Of a stretch of 64,000 nucleotides of DNA, positions 34,461 through 46,363 are shown in pieces. The stretch lies in the NCBI GenBank assembly GCA_028023455.1, contig JAQFVV010000017.1, forward strand, positions 2,239,001 through 2,303,000. Direction: 5' to 3'. The position numbers were made by a program, and so were the translations under genes. The DNA comes from Epiperipatus broadwayi (taxonomy: Eukaryota; Onychophora; Udeonychophora; Euonychophora; Peripatidae). The notes beneath the pieces were generated by a model. That model worked only from the letters and a program-made list of their open reading frames with translations, did not search any database and had not been told where the DNA came from. The stretch's first letter is position 1. Every line of letters begins with the position of its first letter.

Positions 34461-36154
34461 CCTCATTTGAGAGATATGTTTGTTAGAGTTTGATTTTCAG
34501 AATTATTTTAAAAATTAGATTTTAATCAAACCAAAATGCTGTCATGTCATCAAATTTCAGGTGAAGCTGATTCAATTTTCAAAATGAACAAAATCTTTGC
34601 AAAATGAATGACATAATCTTTGTTTGATGTTTGTTTTAAAAATCTGAATTAATTAATTTTAATATTTACTAAATCTATTAATTTATGCTTTAAAAGTTTA
34701 AAATTTTTTCATAATTTTTATGATATTGCTAAATATTATAACAATCTGTTGAGTGACATCATTTCTAGACAGTTGTATTTTGCACAACCGTAATCTTTAT
34801 GATAACAATATTTACAAGAATATATTTTTTTATATTTAAAAATAAAACATTTCTGTAAAAATAAATATGTAATAATATATGTTTTTGATTTCTAATAATT
34901 ATTTAACAATTATGATACAAAAATAAACATAAAGTTTCCAAAAAAATCAAGTTTTTAGACTATCGTAATATTTTCTCAAAGTAATCACACAAAGTTTGAG
35001 ATTGCCAAATGTACAAGAACTTGGCATCAATGTGTGGCTTCAATTACTTTGAAATTCCACTTATTGATTATTATGACATCCTCTGAATTTTTTTTGAAAT
35101 TAAAATATTAGAAAATAAATATACATGAATTTTAAAGCTGTAAAAAAAAATGTTAACAACATTTCTCAGTAGAGAGCGAAAAATGCAAATTTAATTTTTA
35201 GATTTTTCAGGTGTGGGTTCAACACCTGGAAAAAAGCATCAATTAATACAATATATACATTTAGCAGTTTTAGAACACATATGTTCAAAATTTTCACTGA
35301 TAGATAGAAAATGTAAATGAACCAAATGGATAACTAAACCTTATGTAACAAAGATGGCTGCTGTTTTAATATTCATTGTATATACTTGCATTTAGTGTTT
35401 GTTGTACTGTTTATTTGTTCTATAAGCCTTTATTGAACCAAACCTCACTATATCTGCTTTGATTTCTATAATAAAATTTAAGAAAGAAAATGATTTAATT
35501 TTACATCATAACCTAAAGCTTTTCCATTACTCAAGAAAGAAAAGAACAAATCAGTATTCTTTTTTTAATGACTCAAAGAATTAACTTTCTTATATCCAGC
35601 ATATACTATCTGAGAAAATTCCATATCTTAGTAAGATAAATTTAAAAATTAAATCAGTAATTTTAGTATCAGCATCAGTTAAAATTCAGCATAAGTTGTA
35701 GTTCGCTTTTATAAATGAATATGAAATTTCCAAACCAATATATTTTCAGATAGAACTTAACTCTTGAATAAAACTTTTATTTTAATTCTAAGGTGTAACT
35801 AATTTTCTGTGTTCATATAATATTGCTTTATATTCTGACTTCTAGTCATATCTTTAGCTATAAAGTGCCTTGGTTTTGAATTTGGTATAACTGTGTTCAT
35901 CTACAGTACATTTTTGGGTAAAAGAGAGCCGACACTATTCCTTTTAACGTTTGGGTTCACAGTTTACTATTCTACCAATTTGTACATTAAATTCTCTAAG
36001 AAAACTAATTTTTTAAATGGATGAAGTAATACTATCTAACATGGATTAATTTTTATTTTCTTTGAAATTTTTGAATCTGAAGTGCACAGAAAATAAATTT
36101 TTATATAATTCACTTTTTATTAAAACAAATAAAAATTCTAAGAATATACCAAGT
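34461..36154. other. AT-rich sequence, nothing recognised
   Basis: No supportable feature was seen. Confidence 0.5.
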
Positions 36155-36692
36155 ATATCCCAGTGAAAAGGTAACAAATATCTCATCAAGTTGTCTGCAG
36201 CGCCATCTCTGAATAAACACATGAGTTATGTAGCAAGATAGTTTAGCTATTTACCACAAAAAAAATTTAAGGTGCTAGCATGTGTGGGTGTTGGTCATGA
36301 CATGAATTGTGGTAAGATGTTTTGTATCTTTACCCATGATAGAACTAACTGCTAACTTTAAATTTTGTTTCAAATTAGTAAATCTGCTACTGAAACATTT
36401 GAAAGGATTCAAACTATATGTGACAATAAAGCCATGAATTGAAAGAATAAAATCATTTGGTTTTCAAAATGTTGTGATGGCAGTGACAGCGCTGAAGATA
36501 GTCCATAAAATCATGTACAAAACATGCTGTCACATTTCATGCCATAGTTCATGATCAAAAACATGCTAATATCTTAAAAATTTTGTGATGAATAGATAAA
36601 CTATGTCACTATATGAGACATATATTAATTCAAAGATGGAATTTCAGGCAGCTTATAGAAAAAAACAGGTACTTTTTTCACTGGGACATATT
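36155..36692. mobile_element. Mariner-like MITE, copy 1
   Basis: The ends are inverted repeats TATCCCAGTGAAAAGGTA and TACTTTTTTCACTGGGACATA, bounded by TA as in Tc1/mariner elements. Subterminal CAGCGCCATCT and its partner GATGGAATTTCAGGC also mirror. It encodes nothing of note. The second copy is at 42850-43370. Confidence 0.65.
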
Positions 36693-36837
36693 ATATCAGC
36701 TGCCAAGTTTGAAGTCATAACCATTCACTTTCCTTACACTTGATGATATATGCCCCCTCCTCTCCAAAAAAATGGGGAAAATTTTCCATTCAATTAAACT
36801 TTATTTATATGAAAAATCAATATTAATGCTTTTTAAT

Positions 36838-37232
36838 ATCATAACCATCATCATTATTTTCCACCACTATCAATCTACTTCAGGGTGAAGATCTCTCCAA
36901 ATTCAATCCATCTTCTCCAATCTCTAGCCTCTCTTCTCCACATCACTCCAACACACTTTCTTATTTCATCCACCCATCACACATGTGGTCTCTTTTTGGG
37001 TCTTTTACAATCTTTTGGAATCCAGTTTAAGATTTTAATTGTCCATCTATTATTATCTCTTCTACCAATATGTCAATTCCAACTCCACTTCGGTCCTTAA
37101 ATGATATCAGTAACACTTGTTTGTTCCCTCACCCATGTATTTGGTTTTTGATCTCTTCTTGTTACTCCTAATATACATATCTCCATACTTCACTGAGTAG
37201 TCTGAAGTCTCTGTCTTACTTTTCTATTAAGT
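36838..37232 (-). pseudogene. RTE-like LINE 3' half
   Basis: Minus strand: RKVRQRLQTTQ-like start, RSNKKRSK, WVREQTSVTDII, FKDRSGVGIDILVEEIIID, then KDCKRPKKRPHV, WVDEIRKCVGVMWRREARDW and RRWIEFGEIFTLK. The TGATGATGG tail is at 36840. Frame breaks are present. Confidence 0.85.
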
Positions 37233-37394
37233 GCCATATATGATTACATACAAAAAGAAGAAAGTATAAAAGAAAAAATTGTTGTGATTAAAGAATGAGA
37301 TATTATTTCACAAACACACTAACCCAGGGTCACATATCTAAATGACCAAGATCAGTAAAATAAAAAGGTAATGGAGGAAAAAAATATGGAAAAA

Positions 37395-37595
37395 AGCATG
37401 AAGAGAAGACAGAGAAAGTGTATCAAAAACATCTAATCTTTGATGACTAAAATATCTTATTATTTAAATTGTAAGTGTGTAATCTAGTGCTATTTGTAGG
37501 TTTTCACAGTTAATCTTGATATTTAAAAGTTATTCTCCTATCTATCACTTATAAGTCCTGTTAGAAGACATGTAATTTTTAAGCACTCATTAATT
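37395..37595. repeat. Duplicated segment without SINE (paralogue of 38160-38470)
   Basis: GAGAAGACAGAGAAAG, CATCTAATCTTTGATGACTA, AATCTAGTGCT, TTTTCACAGTTAA and TTATTCTCCTATCTA recur in the same order downstream, where a SINE has been inserted. This copy represents the empty site. Confidence 0.7.
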
Positions 37596-38155
37596 CCAAG
37601 TTCTGATGAAAAATTATAATAAACATAGACTAATCAAATGCATGAAGCCAGCTTTCAGCAAAACACTGTTAGAATCATGGAGCTGAGCAAAATTATGCAT
37701 TAACCTATCCTGCAGCTCTGTATTAAAGCAAATCTGTTCCCAACATGCATTTTTATACAATAGAGTGAAACAGAAGACTGAATACAGCTCTATTTTTTCT
37801 TGATCCTGAATGCACTACAGAATTCACATTTTCTCCATCTAATGTTAGAATAAGAATTCTGAAAGGGAAGGTAAGAAAAGAAAATGTAAAGAGGCTTGGA
37901 CAATTGCAAATGATCCACATTCCATTGTCTGAAAAGTGAAATATCTAATTGGGGTAATATGCATATTACCTCATGTCAATTATATAAGCACACCTGTCTT
38001 GCATAACTTTACACAGCACTATGACTCTGGCAATGTTTTTCCAAAATCTGGCCCAGTGCATTTAATTAGTTGTTTGTTATACCTTTTCCTCAGAACTGCT
38101 TAAGAATTACATGGTTTCATGAAAAGAGTTAACATTTTGAGAATTAGAAGACATA
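37596..38155. other. AT-rich sequence, nothing recognised
   Basis: No supportable feature was seen beyond the segmental duplication on either side. Confidence 0.45.
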
Positions 38156-38213
38156 TGAAAGAAATGGGGTGAAGAGAAGACAGAGGCAGCTATATCAGAA
38201 ACAGCATTTAGTC

Positions 38214-38330
38214 TTTTTTTTTTTTAAGTGTCATAGCATCGGCCGGGACGCGAACCCGCAACCCGCGCAACTGCCTGCAAGTGCAAGGCAGTCACGATGA
38301 CCTCTCGACCACCAATGCAAGACAGCATTT
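38214..38330 (-). mobile_element. Compact tRNA-derived SINE with target duplication
   Basis: Antisense copy of the 20468 element, including GGCCGGGACGCGAACCCGC and GACCTCTCGACCACC, with a T-run (poly-A tail) on the left. The duplicated site AGCATTTAGTCTTT is on both sides. Confidence 0.85.
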
Positions 38331-38470
38331 AGTCTTTGATGACTAAATATATTATTCTACAATATAGCGAATCTACAATCCAGTGCTGTTTATTGGCTTT
38401 CACAGTTAACCTTCATATCTAAAGATTATTCTCCTATCTACCACCTAAGAATTCTGATAAAAGCCTTATT

Positions 38471-39224
38471 TCAAATTTGTCATCACGTTATTTATATAAA
38501 TAAAAGCATTAATTACCATATTTTTAATTAAGATGTTTTTTTAATATGATGTATAAATTGTTACTAAACTTTATTTAATCCAGATTAAACGTCTTTCTGA
38601 AAATGTTTATTTTAAATAAAATTAAATCAGATTTTGAAAACTTTTTAAATGAATTACAGTAATAGTTTTAACAAGGCTGTAAACCTTAGCAATGAGCGTC
38701 TGAAAAAATCGTCACTAGGGACCTCTGTAGGTCTTTAAATGAATTACAATAAATTGTTAAAACTTAATTATGATAAATTAAATTTTAATTTTTTAGAAAT
38801 TAATTTACGAATAATTTTTAAAAGCTTTTCAATATTGCATTTAATATATCGTGTGTGCGTGTATGTGGAAGGGATACCCATTTCTCTAATATATATATGT
38901 TATTATTTTGTTAACGCAGGGAGACAATTACAAATACAGGTAAATTGTCTTTCTTTTTTCTTTACCGATAGCAGTAATTGAAAAATAAACTTTTAATAAA
39001 GATTTTAAAAATCATTTGGATGAATTATTACAAAAGTTAATTTCTTTGGTATGCGAGATTTTCATCATCCTAAACATTTCCTTGTAACTGTTCAAGGTAA
39101 TAAGCTATATTGCGTGACTGTGATATTTTAGTTTAAAAACACACATTAAATGTTGTGATTTGAATGCGATCCTACAATTAATTTAAAATCTCAGTAATAA
39201 AAAAAAGAGAAAGAGAAATAGGTA
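38471..39224. other. AT-rich sequence, nothing recognised
   Basis: The 80-codon frame at 38739-38981 shows no family. Confidence 0.5.
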
Positions 39225-39570
39225 AAACACTAATAATTTTTATTAGTCATTCATTAGATTAGATTATCCACTTAACGAATAATATTTCAGTAGTGTAATT
39301 TTCACTACACCACACTCATTAGTTGACCCAAATCACAATCTCTTACACATATCTTTTCCATTGTTTAGTTTATATAGATAGCCAATTACCAGAGTTTAAT
39401 TGATAAGTGAAATGAACATCTTTGGAAACATACATATTTTTTACATGTGTTTAGTCATTTGTGTATGTTTACACCCCTCCACGGGGTGTTAAAAACGGAT
39501 AGAAACCAATCCCTTACCTTGCGTGAGAGTAGTGTAGTGGAAGTTACATTACAGAAATATTATTCATCGG
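39225..39570. repeat. Family A palindromic copy
   Basis: Forward family A sequence (39232-39430) runs into the inverted end (GTTTACACCCCTCCACGGGG to GTAGTGGAAGTTACATTACA). The ribozyme core is reduced to CATTAGTTGACCC. Confidence 0.65.
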
Positions 39571-39601
39571 TAAAATGCATTTAAAAGTTTTGAGAAGTTA
39601 A

Positions 39602-39612
39602 GGGGGGGGGGG
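39602..39612. repeat. G11 homopolymer
   Basis: A run of about eleven G in AT-rich DNA. Similar runs are at 31972, 46072 and (as C) 2224. Confidence 0.9.
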
Positions 39613-40690
39613 GTAAATAAACCAAGTAAATAAATGTTAAAAATATAGTCATATTAAAAAAGGTAGTTGGAAAGAAGTCATTGCTGTAGGCAAAATATGG
39701 TAGCCGTGTATTTATATTTTACGGGTAAGATAAAAATTGCTTGAAGATCTTACGAAAGATTTAAAGGTAGAGAGAAATGTGTAAAGATAATACGGTTAAT
39801 ATAAATATGTGATTTAAAGCAAATGTTTTGTGGTTATGGAATGTATGTATATACGCGTGTTTGTATTTTCTTTAATATCATTCCTTGTTATAGTTGTTTG
39901 TTTTCATAAATTATCAAGTTTATTATAATTACTGATGAAGTTGTCTTTCATCAGATTATCAAGTTTATTATTACTCCTATTACTTTCAATGACATCAGAT
40001 TTTCATGCCTTTGGGAAATCTTTGAAGGTTGTCTGAATAAATCAATGGGTTAGAAATTTTTTCTGAATGATATCAAACTCGTTTTACGACTCTACGCTTA
40101 TAATTAATGCATTTTTTTTTAAAAAATTCCAATTGTTATTAAATTTGAAAAATATATTTTTAAAATTTTATAAAAAAAATATATGCGATATTTTATTTTT
40201 AAAACAAACACAGATAAACTTTAAAATGTAGCATAATTGAATTTTTTTTTTAAAAAAAAATTAAATGTGAAAAAAAAAAAGATTTTAGCATTACTATCAA
40301 ATAAACCGTTATTTTTAATCATTTCTTTAGCTTGGCAGCTAGCTCCCTTATGTAATAATTACAGTTTTTTTAATTTGGAACTTTTTCAGCTGTAAATAAT
40401 GCAGCTTTCAGAAATCTGCTACAGGGCAAATTTAATATCTATTTAATTTTTTTTTCACCATTCTGGGATTTAAATAATTGCAGATTAACTAAGTGTTATG
40501 AATATAAATATTCATCCACAAATAAGATGTGAGGTTACGTGATTTTTGAACACTAAAACAGTATGGCACAAACGACTGTTACTTTTTTCTAATCAGAAAT
40601 CAATTCAGAGATCTTTTAAACTGATAAGCTATTACATTTTCTGAGGCAACTGCTTACAATACTTTGAGAAAACATTGTGAGAAAAAAAAA
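39613..40690. other. AT-rich sequence, nothing recognised
   Basis: A T10A9 palindrome near 40240 is the only item. Confidence 0.5.
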
Positions 40691-40696
40691 TATTAT

Positions 40697-40795
40697 TGGA
40701 ACTCATTTTTAATTGCCCATGATTTTGAATAATGTATTAATTAGAGATATTCAAAATTAATATAATTCAAAATCATGGATAATTAAAAATGAGAC
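40697..40795. repeat. Short foldback, arms ~35 bp
   Basis: CTCATTTTTAATTGCCCATG..TTTTGAAT and ATTCAAAATCATGG..AATTAAAAATGAG face each other around a 25-bp loop. Confidence 0.8.
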
Positions 40796-41110
40796 ACTGC
40801 TTTCCCCCTATAATATGTAGAATTAAATTTGTATAAATAATTTATTTGAATTATCGGGTCAGAATAGAATCAAGTTCTGAAATAAGCATCAATAGGTATT
40901 GATTTATAAAAATAATCTCTAAGTCTAGGTGATTCACCTAATTCACCTATGCTTTTAAAACACTTAATGATAGGGGAAGATGAGAAAATTAATACCAATA
41001 GCCATGTCTGAAAGATTAGCTTTCTCTTATGTGATTTATATATAGAGAGAGATATATTAATGCATAACAAACTGAAATAAATAGAAAATTCAAATCACTA
41101 ACCATGTCGT

Positions 41111-41237
41111 TAAAATATTTCAGCAATGCCCTCTGTGAACAAATATAAATTCTGAACTTCAAACAGTATCTTTTTGGGTTTAGCTGTTTGAAGTTCAGAA
41201 TTTATATTTGTTCACAGAGGGCGTTGCTAAAATATCT
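41111..41237. mobile_element. Foldback MITE, 127 bp
   Basis: Arms 41111-41166 and 41184-41237 are reverse complements with few mismatches (CTCTGTGAACAAATATAAAT, TCTGAACTTCAAACAG), leaving a 17-bp loop. The ends TAAAATATTTCAGCAATGCC resemble mariner-type MITE tips. Confidence 0.8.
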
Positions 41238-41399
41238 TACCATCATGATTGGTGAGTTGAATATATATATATGTTTAGATATATGAAAATATCTGAATCT
41301 AATATATGAATAACTTTATTGAGTACACTTGATGCTATAATAGAAGTCTTGAATTCAACATTTTTTTACAGATTGACAATAATATAATAGATAAAAAAA
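41238..41399. other. AT-rich sequence, nothing recognised
   Basis: No supportable feature was seen. Confidence 0.5.
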
Positions 41400-41406
41400 T
41401 TAGGAA

Positions 41407-41517
41407 GTCTTGCTTTGGTGGTCGAGAGGTCAGCACGACTGCCTTGCACTTGCAGGTAGTTGCCCGGGTTGTGGGTTCGCGTCCCGGCCGATGCTATGAC
41501 CTTTAAAAAAAAAAAGA
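41407..41517 (+). mobile_element. Compact tRNA-derived SINE with target duplication
   Basis: GTGGTCGAGAGGTCAGCACG and GGGTTCGCGTCCCGGCC match the other copies, followed by an A11 tail. The flanking duplication is AAATTAGGAAG. The minus-strand open frame crossing it is spurious. Confidence 0.88.
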
Positions 41518-41529
41518 AATTAGGAAGAT

Positions 41530-41911
41530 ATAATTTAAAAATATAGTGGAAAATATCATGAACTAACAATAGACCTTTTTAATCCCCCATTCCATACATT
41601 TTGATACTCTTCTCCAAAGTCTTTCCTGTTTTATCTATAAGAGATTCACTATTAGAACATGGAAATTCATACATTTATGATCTTATTTTTTTAAAGAATA
41701 AGTGAGGATTGCTTAATGGATTTCATATCGAGCTCAAAACTAAAATCTTTAGCTTTCATGTTTGTGTCATCATGGTGTTAAACCATTCAGAGCTACCAAA
41801 AAAATAATCTTATGTTAACATTTGCAATTGACAAAAACTCTCACGACATTAGTGTAAGTTTTAAATTCAAGGATTTATACAAAATATTATGTGATTCTCT
41901 TTTAGTATACG
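41530..41911. other. AT-rich sequence, nothing recognised
   Basis: No supportable feature was seen. Confidence 0.5.
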
Positions 41912-42281
41912 CCAGGGGTCCCCAACCTTTTTGCACTTAAGAGCACATTCTATAATATTGCCAGGTGGTGGCACCATTTATTTTTTCAATGTAAATTTAT
42001 AGTTGGATATTGTTAATAATACACTTAATGTACAAAAAAATATTTATTTCAAAAATAAAATTTTAACATATAATTAACATTTATATTTTTACGCTGTAAA
42101 AGTACAGTATGCCCTATAATTTGATTACAATATAATACAACAATTTATAAGAAATTTTAAAAATTAAATTTATTTGTATCAGATAATAAATAATTTTTTA
42201 TCGTATTCGGATAGCGGCGGGCACAGGTAAAATGGTCTGCAGGCACCATAGTGCCCGCGGGCATAGGGTTGGGGACCCCTG
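41912..42281. mobile_element. hAT-type MITE, 370 bp
   Basis: Terminal inverted repeats CAGGGGTCCCCAACC and GGTTGGGGACCCCTG are exact over 15 bp and typical of hAT non-autonomous elements. The flanks GTATACGC and GTATACCC form an 8-bp target duplication with one mismatch. Subterminal GTGGCACCAT and GGCACCATAGTGCC mirror partly. No transposase is present. Confidence 0.9.
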
Positions 42282-42439
42282 GTATACCCTAATGAATATG
42301 GGATACATGATAGCAGCTAGATGCCAAGTCACAAAGCATATATAATAAATCATAAAGTAGAATGTCAAACAGTGAAAAAAAAATTAAACAAATCATGTAT
42401 ATGAAGTTGCTACACTGGTCATTTGGAGTTATAAAATTA

Positions 42440-42612
42440 AGCTACAGAGAGGAACAGTGGAGAAAGTGCATGAAAAAAAGAGCAAGAGAGAAAGATAAGA
42501 AAGAGCGAGCGAGAGAAAAAACAAGAGAGAGAGAACCAGAAAGAAATGCATGATTAAGAAAGAGAAAGCAAGAGAGAGAGAGAGATGGGAGAGAGAGAGA
42601 GAAAGAGATAAT
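42440..42612. repeat. Purine-rich AG tract
   Basis: Almost uninterrupted A/G on the plus strand with GAGAGAGA blocks. The Leu/Ser-rich minus-strand frames are artefacts. Confidence 0.85.
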
Positions 42613-42849
42613 AATGATAAGCAAAGTTTTTGGCACTTCTCCAATAGGCAATAATATGGGAATCATCTTTAATAAGATATGATCACACATTATGTGGGAT
42701 CAAAATTGATCAAAATTGACACTAATATTAAAGAACTGTAATCACAAGGATTAATAAAGACACATTACATCAATTAATAAAAAGATAACATATATCTTGG
42801 GAAAATTCAGTTACGGAGATATCACTTATGTGAAACAAATATTAATAAG
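42613..42849. other. AT-rich sequence, nothing recognised
   Basis: No supportable feature was seen. Confidence 0.5.
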
Positions 42850-43372
42850 ATTATACACAATGTGCCTGATTCTCCAAATTGCCTGAAGGACCATTTCTTG
42901 AATGAATGCATGTGTTACATAGCAATATGATTGATCTATTTGTCATAAAAAAATGTAAGTAGTGATGGGTCTGAATCATAAGTTATGACATAAAATATGA
43001 TAGTATGTTTCATACTTATATTTTCTTTGGTTCTCTTCCTGTTATCATGAAATATTGCAAATTGAAAACATTCTTGTAACTATGGATCTACTGCTATATA
43101 CCATTCAAATTATTTTAAACATTTGAGTAGCAGTTTTGCCCAATTTAGAACAAAATTCAATGTTACCATGTTATTCCATGAGAGTTAAGATATAAAACAT
43201 TCTGTCATATTTCACACTGTAAATCGTAATCCAGACACTAGCGCCAAAAATTTATGTGGTGAATAGATAAATTATGTCCTAATAATATGAGTTGATTAAA
43301 GATGGCGCTGCAGGCACAATGGTAAAATAACAATGGTAAAATAACCAATCACCGTTTTATTGGGACATACTG
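42850..43372. mobile_element. Mariner-like MITE, copy 2
   Basis: Right end ACCGTTTTATTGGGACATA and the inner GGTGAATAGATAAATTATGTC and GATGGCGCTGCAGGC match copy 1. The left tip is worn. Confidence 0.6.
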
Positions 43373-44914
43373 CATATATATATAACATACCACTAACATT
43401 CTTCTAAAATTATATATATGCTGATTGTGTAGTCTTTGAGAATAAGAAATTAAAATTACAAATATCAAAAATCTTTCCAAGATTGGAAAAGTTTTTGATT
43501 GTATGTTATATATATGAGACATTAATAAAATATTTTATTTCTTTTTAAAAAAAAGAAATTATGACATTTGCATTTCATTAGTTCAACTTTAAACAATTGT
43601 CTTATTATACGGAAATGAATTTCTTTTTTTGTTGTTGTTAAAAAGGTATATTTTGAATATTGTCGAATTACCTGAAATTATGTTAACTATTTTAAAAATC
43701 TTCTGGCTTAAATAAGCACCTGTAGAACTTTTTTAATCCGTTAAATATAGTACGAAGCAATAAACTAAATCCAGCAAAAAAAGAACAGTAACCAGAATTT
43801 CTTTAATTGTTATTTAAAAAAAAGAAGAGAGTGAAAATGTCGTAATTTAAAATTTTTAAAGCGCATTCTTCAAATAGCATCTTTAATGAAAAGCATTAAA
43901 CTAACATTTCAAAATTCTTTGAAATCAGGTGCACATTTATTTTGTAAATTTCCGTCAATTATTTACTAATTGATAAAGTTTTGGCATTGTTATTAAATTG
44001 AGAACTTTTTAAATATTAATATCATCAATATAATAAATTATTATTAAATAAAAGTTACATAGTAAACAAAATATAAAATGTCATAGTACCAAATAAAATT
44101 ATTTCGCATTTTGAGTGACAAGAAATATGATTTAGTTTTAAACTGTAAAATTGTTTTGAAAAGTCATTGAACTTTTAAATGATAGCTTTATAACATTTTA
44201 AACATTTAAAATTATTATTGTTTTAGTTACTGGATATGTTTTAAATATAGGTTTGATTATTTTAACATAGTAAGAATACGCAATGCTTTAAAGCTTAGTA
44301 ATTTGTTGTAATAATAAAAAACTGTTCACGGTCTGAATATTAAAAATAAACTTGTATATACTGTACTTTAATTATTATTAAAGTCTTTGAAAAATGAACT
44401 CTTGTTAACATCTTGATTAATAATATTCTGCAGCAATGGCTTTTCATCTGACATTTAAATGGCGTGTATTACAAATATATATATACGCATATAATAAAAT
44501 TACCGTCCATCATCTTTTACGGAGATATGTTGAATATGATAATAGATTGAAATCTCTAAATATTATAGATACAAATAATTTAATGTTTATTCACTAAAAT
44601 GATATAAAGAATAAATCAAATTTAATAATTCAAAACATTCCACACCTATTATCTGTAAAATTATGTATACATTGAAACATACATTTAATTTTGAAAAATA
44701 TTTATGATTACTTGATGTGCAATTAATAAGTCTAAGTTAGCTAAATTACAAATGAACTTAAAAACCCTACAGGTCAGTGTAAATATTGCAAAAACACATC
44801 TATAGAGATCTATGCTCGCATTCTGTCAAATGGAAGTGATAAAAATTCCAGGTCTCAACATTTTTATGTGATACAATTTTCATACCTCATGTTTGGGATT
44901 ATAGTAGATTTATA
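43373..44914. other. AT-rich sequence, nothing recognised
   Basis: No supportable feature was seen. Confidence 0.5.
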
Positions 44915-44927
44915 CATATGTAAAGAT

Positions 44928-45158
44928 AATAGATTTATACATATGTAAAGATAATAGATGGACAGCTTAAAACTCGATTCTAATAGATTGTAAAAGATCT
45001 AGAAAGAGACCACATGTGAGATTGGTGGATAAAATAAGAAAGTGTGCCAGGATGCCATTCAGAAAGAAAGACTGGAGAGTAGACAAGGTGGATTAAACTT
45101 GTAGGGATAGTCATCCTGCAGTGGATCTATACTGGTTGAAATGATGATGATGATGAAA
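44928..45158 (+). pseudogene. RTE-like LINE 3' end
   Basis: RWTA..TRF.., KDLERDHM, LVDKIRKCAR and GGLNL correspond to the family tail, ending in ATGATGATGATGA. A 27-bp direct duplication (TTTATACATATGTAAAGATA) lies just upstream. Confidence 0.75.
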
Positions 45159-45289
45159 GAAAGAGTTATGTCATGAAGTTCAGCTTTTATTTATTTTAAA
45201 TATAACTTTGATCTCCACAAGCGAATGCTACCATAGATTTTTAGACAAAATGTCTTCACCATTTCATGCTACACTTGCAACATTATGAT

Positions 45290-45620
45290 AATTGACATTT
45301 TTAGATTATAAGGGTTTAAACCCAGACTTTCAAGCTCCTTTCTGTCATCCATTCCATTTTATACAACTGATACACATGACCACATACATGTGAAAAGTTA
45401 AATGATCTCCAATATATGTATTTTATGCTGAACCATCATTCATCAGTTGGTCCAGATCATCATCTCCCATACATATATATATATAATCAGTGCTCAGTTT
45501 ATTTTAAGATAATAAATCTTCAATTTTTAATGGACAGACTTCAATTTTCTCCACTCTCCAACTCTTCAACCATCCATATCATTGAAAATCTGATGGTGGT
45601 GTGGTCAAACTCCTTGTTTT
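45290..45620 (-). repeat. Family B repeat, ribozyme with G12 change
   Basis: Full landmarks. On the minus strand CCAACTGATGAATGATGG, TTCAGCATAAAATACATATA, TTGGAGATCAT: CUGAUGA, stem III and stem I are fine but GAAA has become AAAA, and stem II has one mismatch. Confidence 0.7.
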
Positions 45621-45625
45621 TTTGA

Positions 45626-45946
45626 TTATCCAAAGTTTATATCTGACACAGATCTCTTTCTGGGTGTTTTATAACTTCTTGGAATCCAGTTTAAGATTTC
45701 AACTGTCCATCTATTATCATCTCTTCTAGCAATATGTCCAGCCCAACTCCACTTCAGTCTTTTAATTCTTTCAACAATGCCAATAACACCTGTTTGTTCT
45801 CTTACCCACCCATTGTGTTTTCGATCCCTTCTTGTTACTCCCAACATACACCTCTCCATACTTCTTTGAGTGATCTGAAGTCTCTGTATTGCTCTTCTAT
45901 TAATGTGTCCAAGTCTCAGATCCATAAGTAAGGACTTGTAAAACAT
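45626..45946 (-). pseudogene. RTE-like LINE segment, open for 106 codons
   Basis: Reads LGHINRRAIQRLQITQRSME, RCMLGVTRRDRKHNGWVREQ, TGVIGIVERIKRLKWSWAG, HIARRDDNRWTVEILNWIPR. It has no stop in this part and is the least decayed copy of the region, although both ends are missing. Confidence 0.9.
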
Positions 45947-46363
45947 ATTAAAATAAATATATATTATTTGCTATGTCCAAATGAATTATTCAAAAATGAT
46001 AATGTAACAATTAGTAATGTGTGTTACACTTTGATTAAAAATCACACATAAATATAATAACGATGTTTTAAGGGGGGGGGGAGTATGAGTATTACATATT
46101 CTGAAACAAAATATTCAAAGTCAAAATATTTACAGATTAAAGCATTCACACTAATATGCCAGATTAAATGCATTTCTACATAAATGCATTTCTACATAGA
46201 AACAATTATGCAAATTCAGTACAGATAGAAGAGCTAACATATTAAAGTATATCAAAGAACCAATATCTGTTGGCTATAAATATAGAAGAATAACCAAAAA
46301 AAAATAGCATGATTCCAGACAAAAATAAATTATCAAGTTAGAATTGGAGATAACAAACCATAA
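45947..46363. other. AT-rich sequence, G10 run
   Basis: The G run is at 46072-46081. No coding or repeat match was seen. RT sequence of the PLE that follows would be expected here but is not recognisable. Confidence 0.45.

Noticed and set aside
42362-42690. Lys/Glu/Arg-rich plus frame and Leu/Ser-rich minus frames
   Set aside because: Produced by the AG-rich tract.
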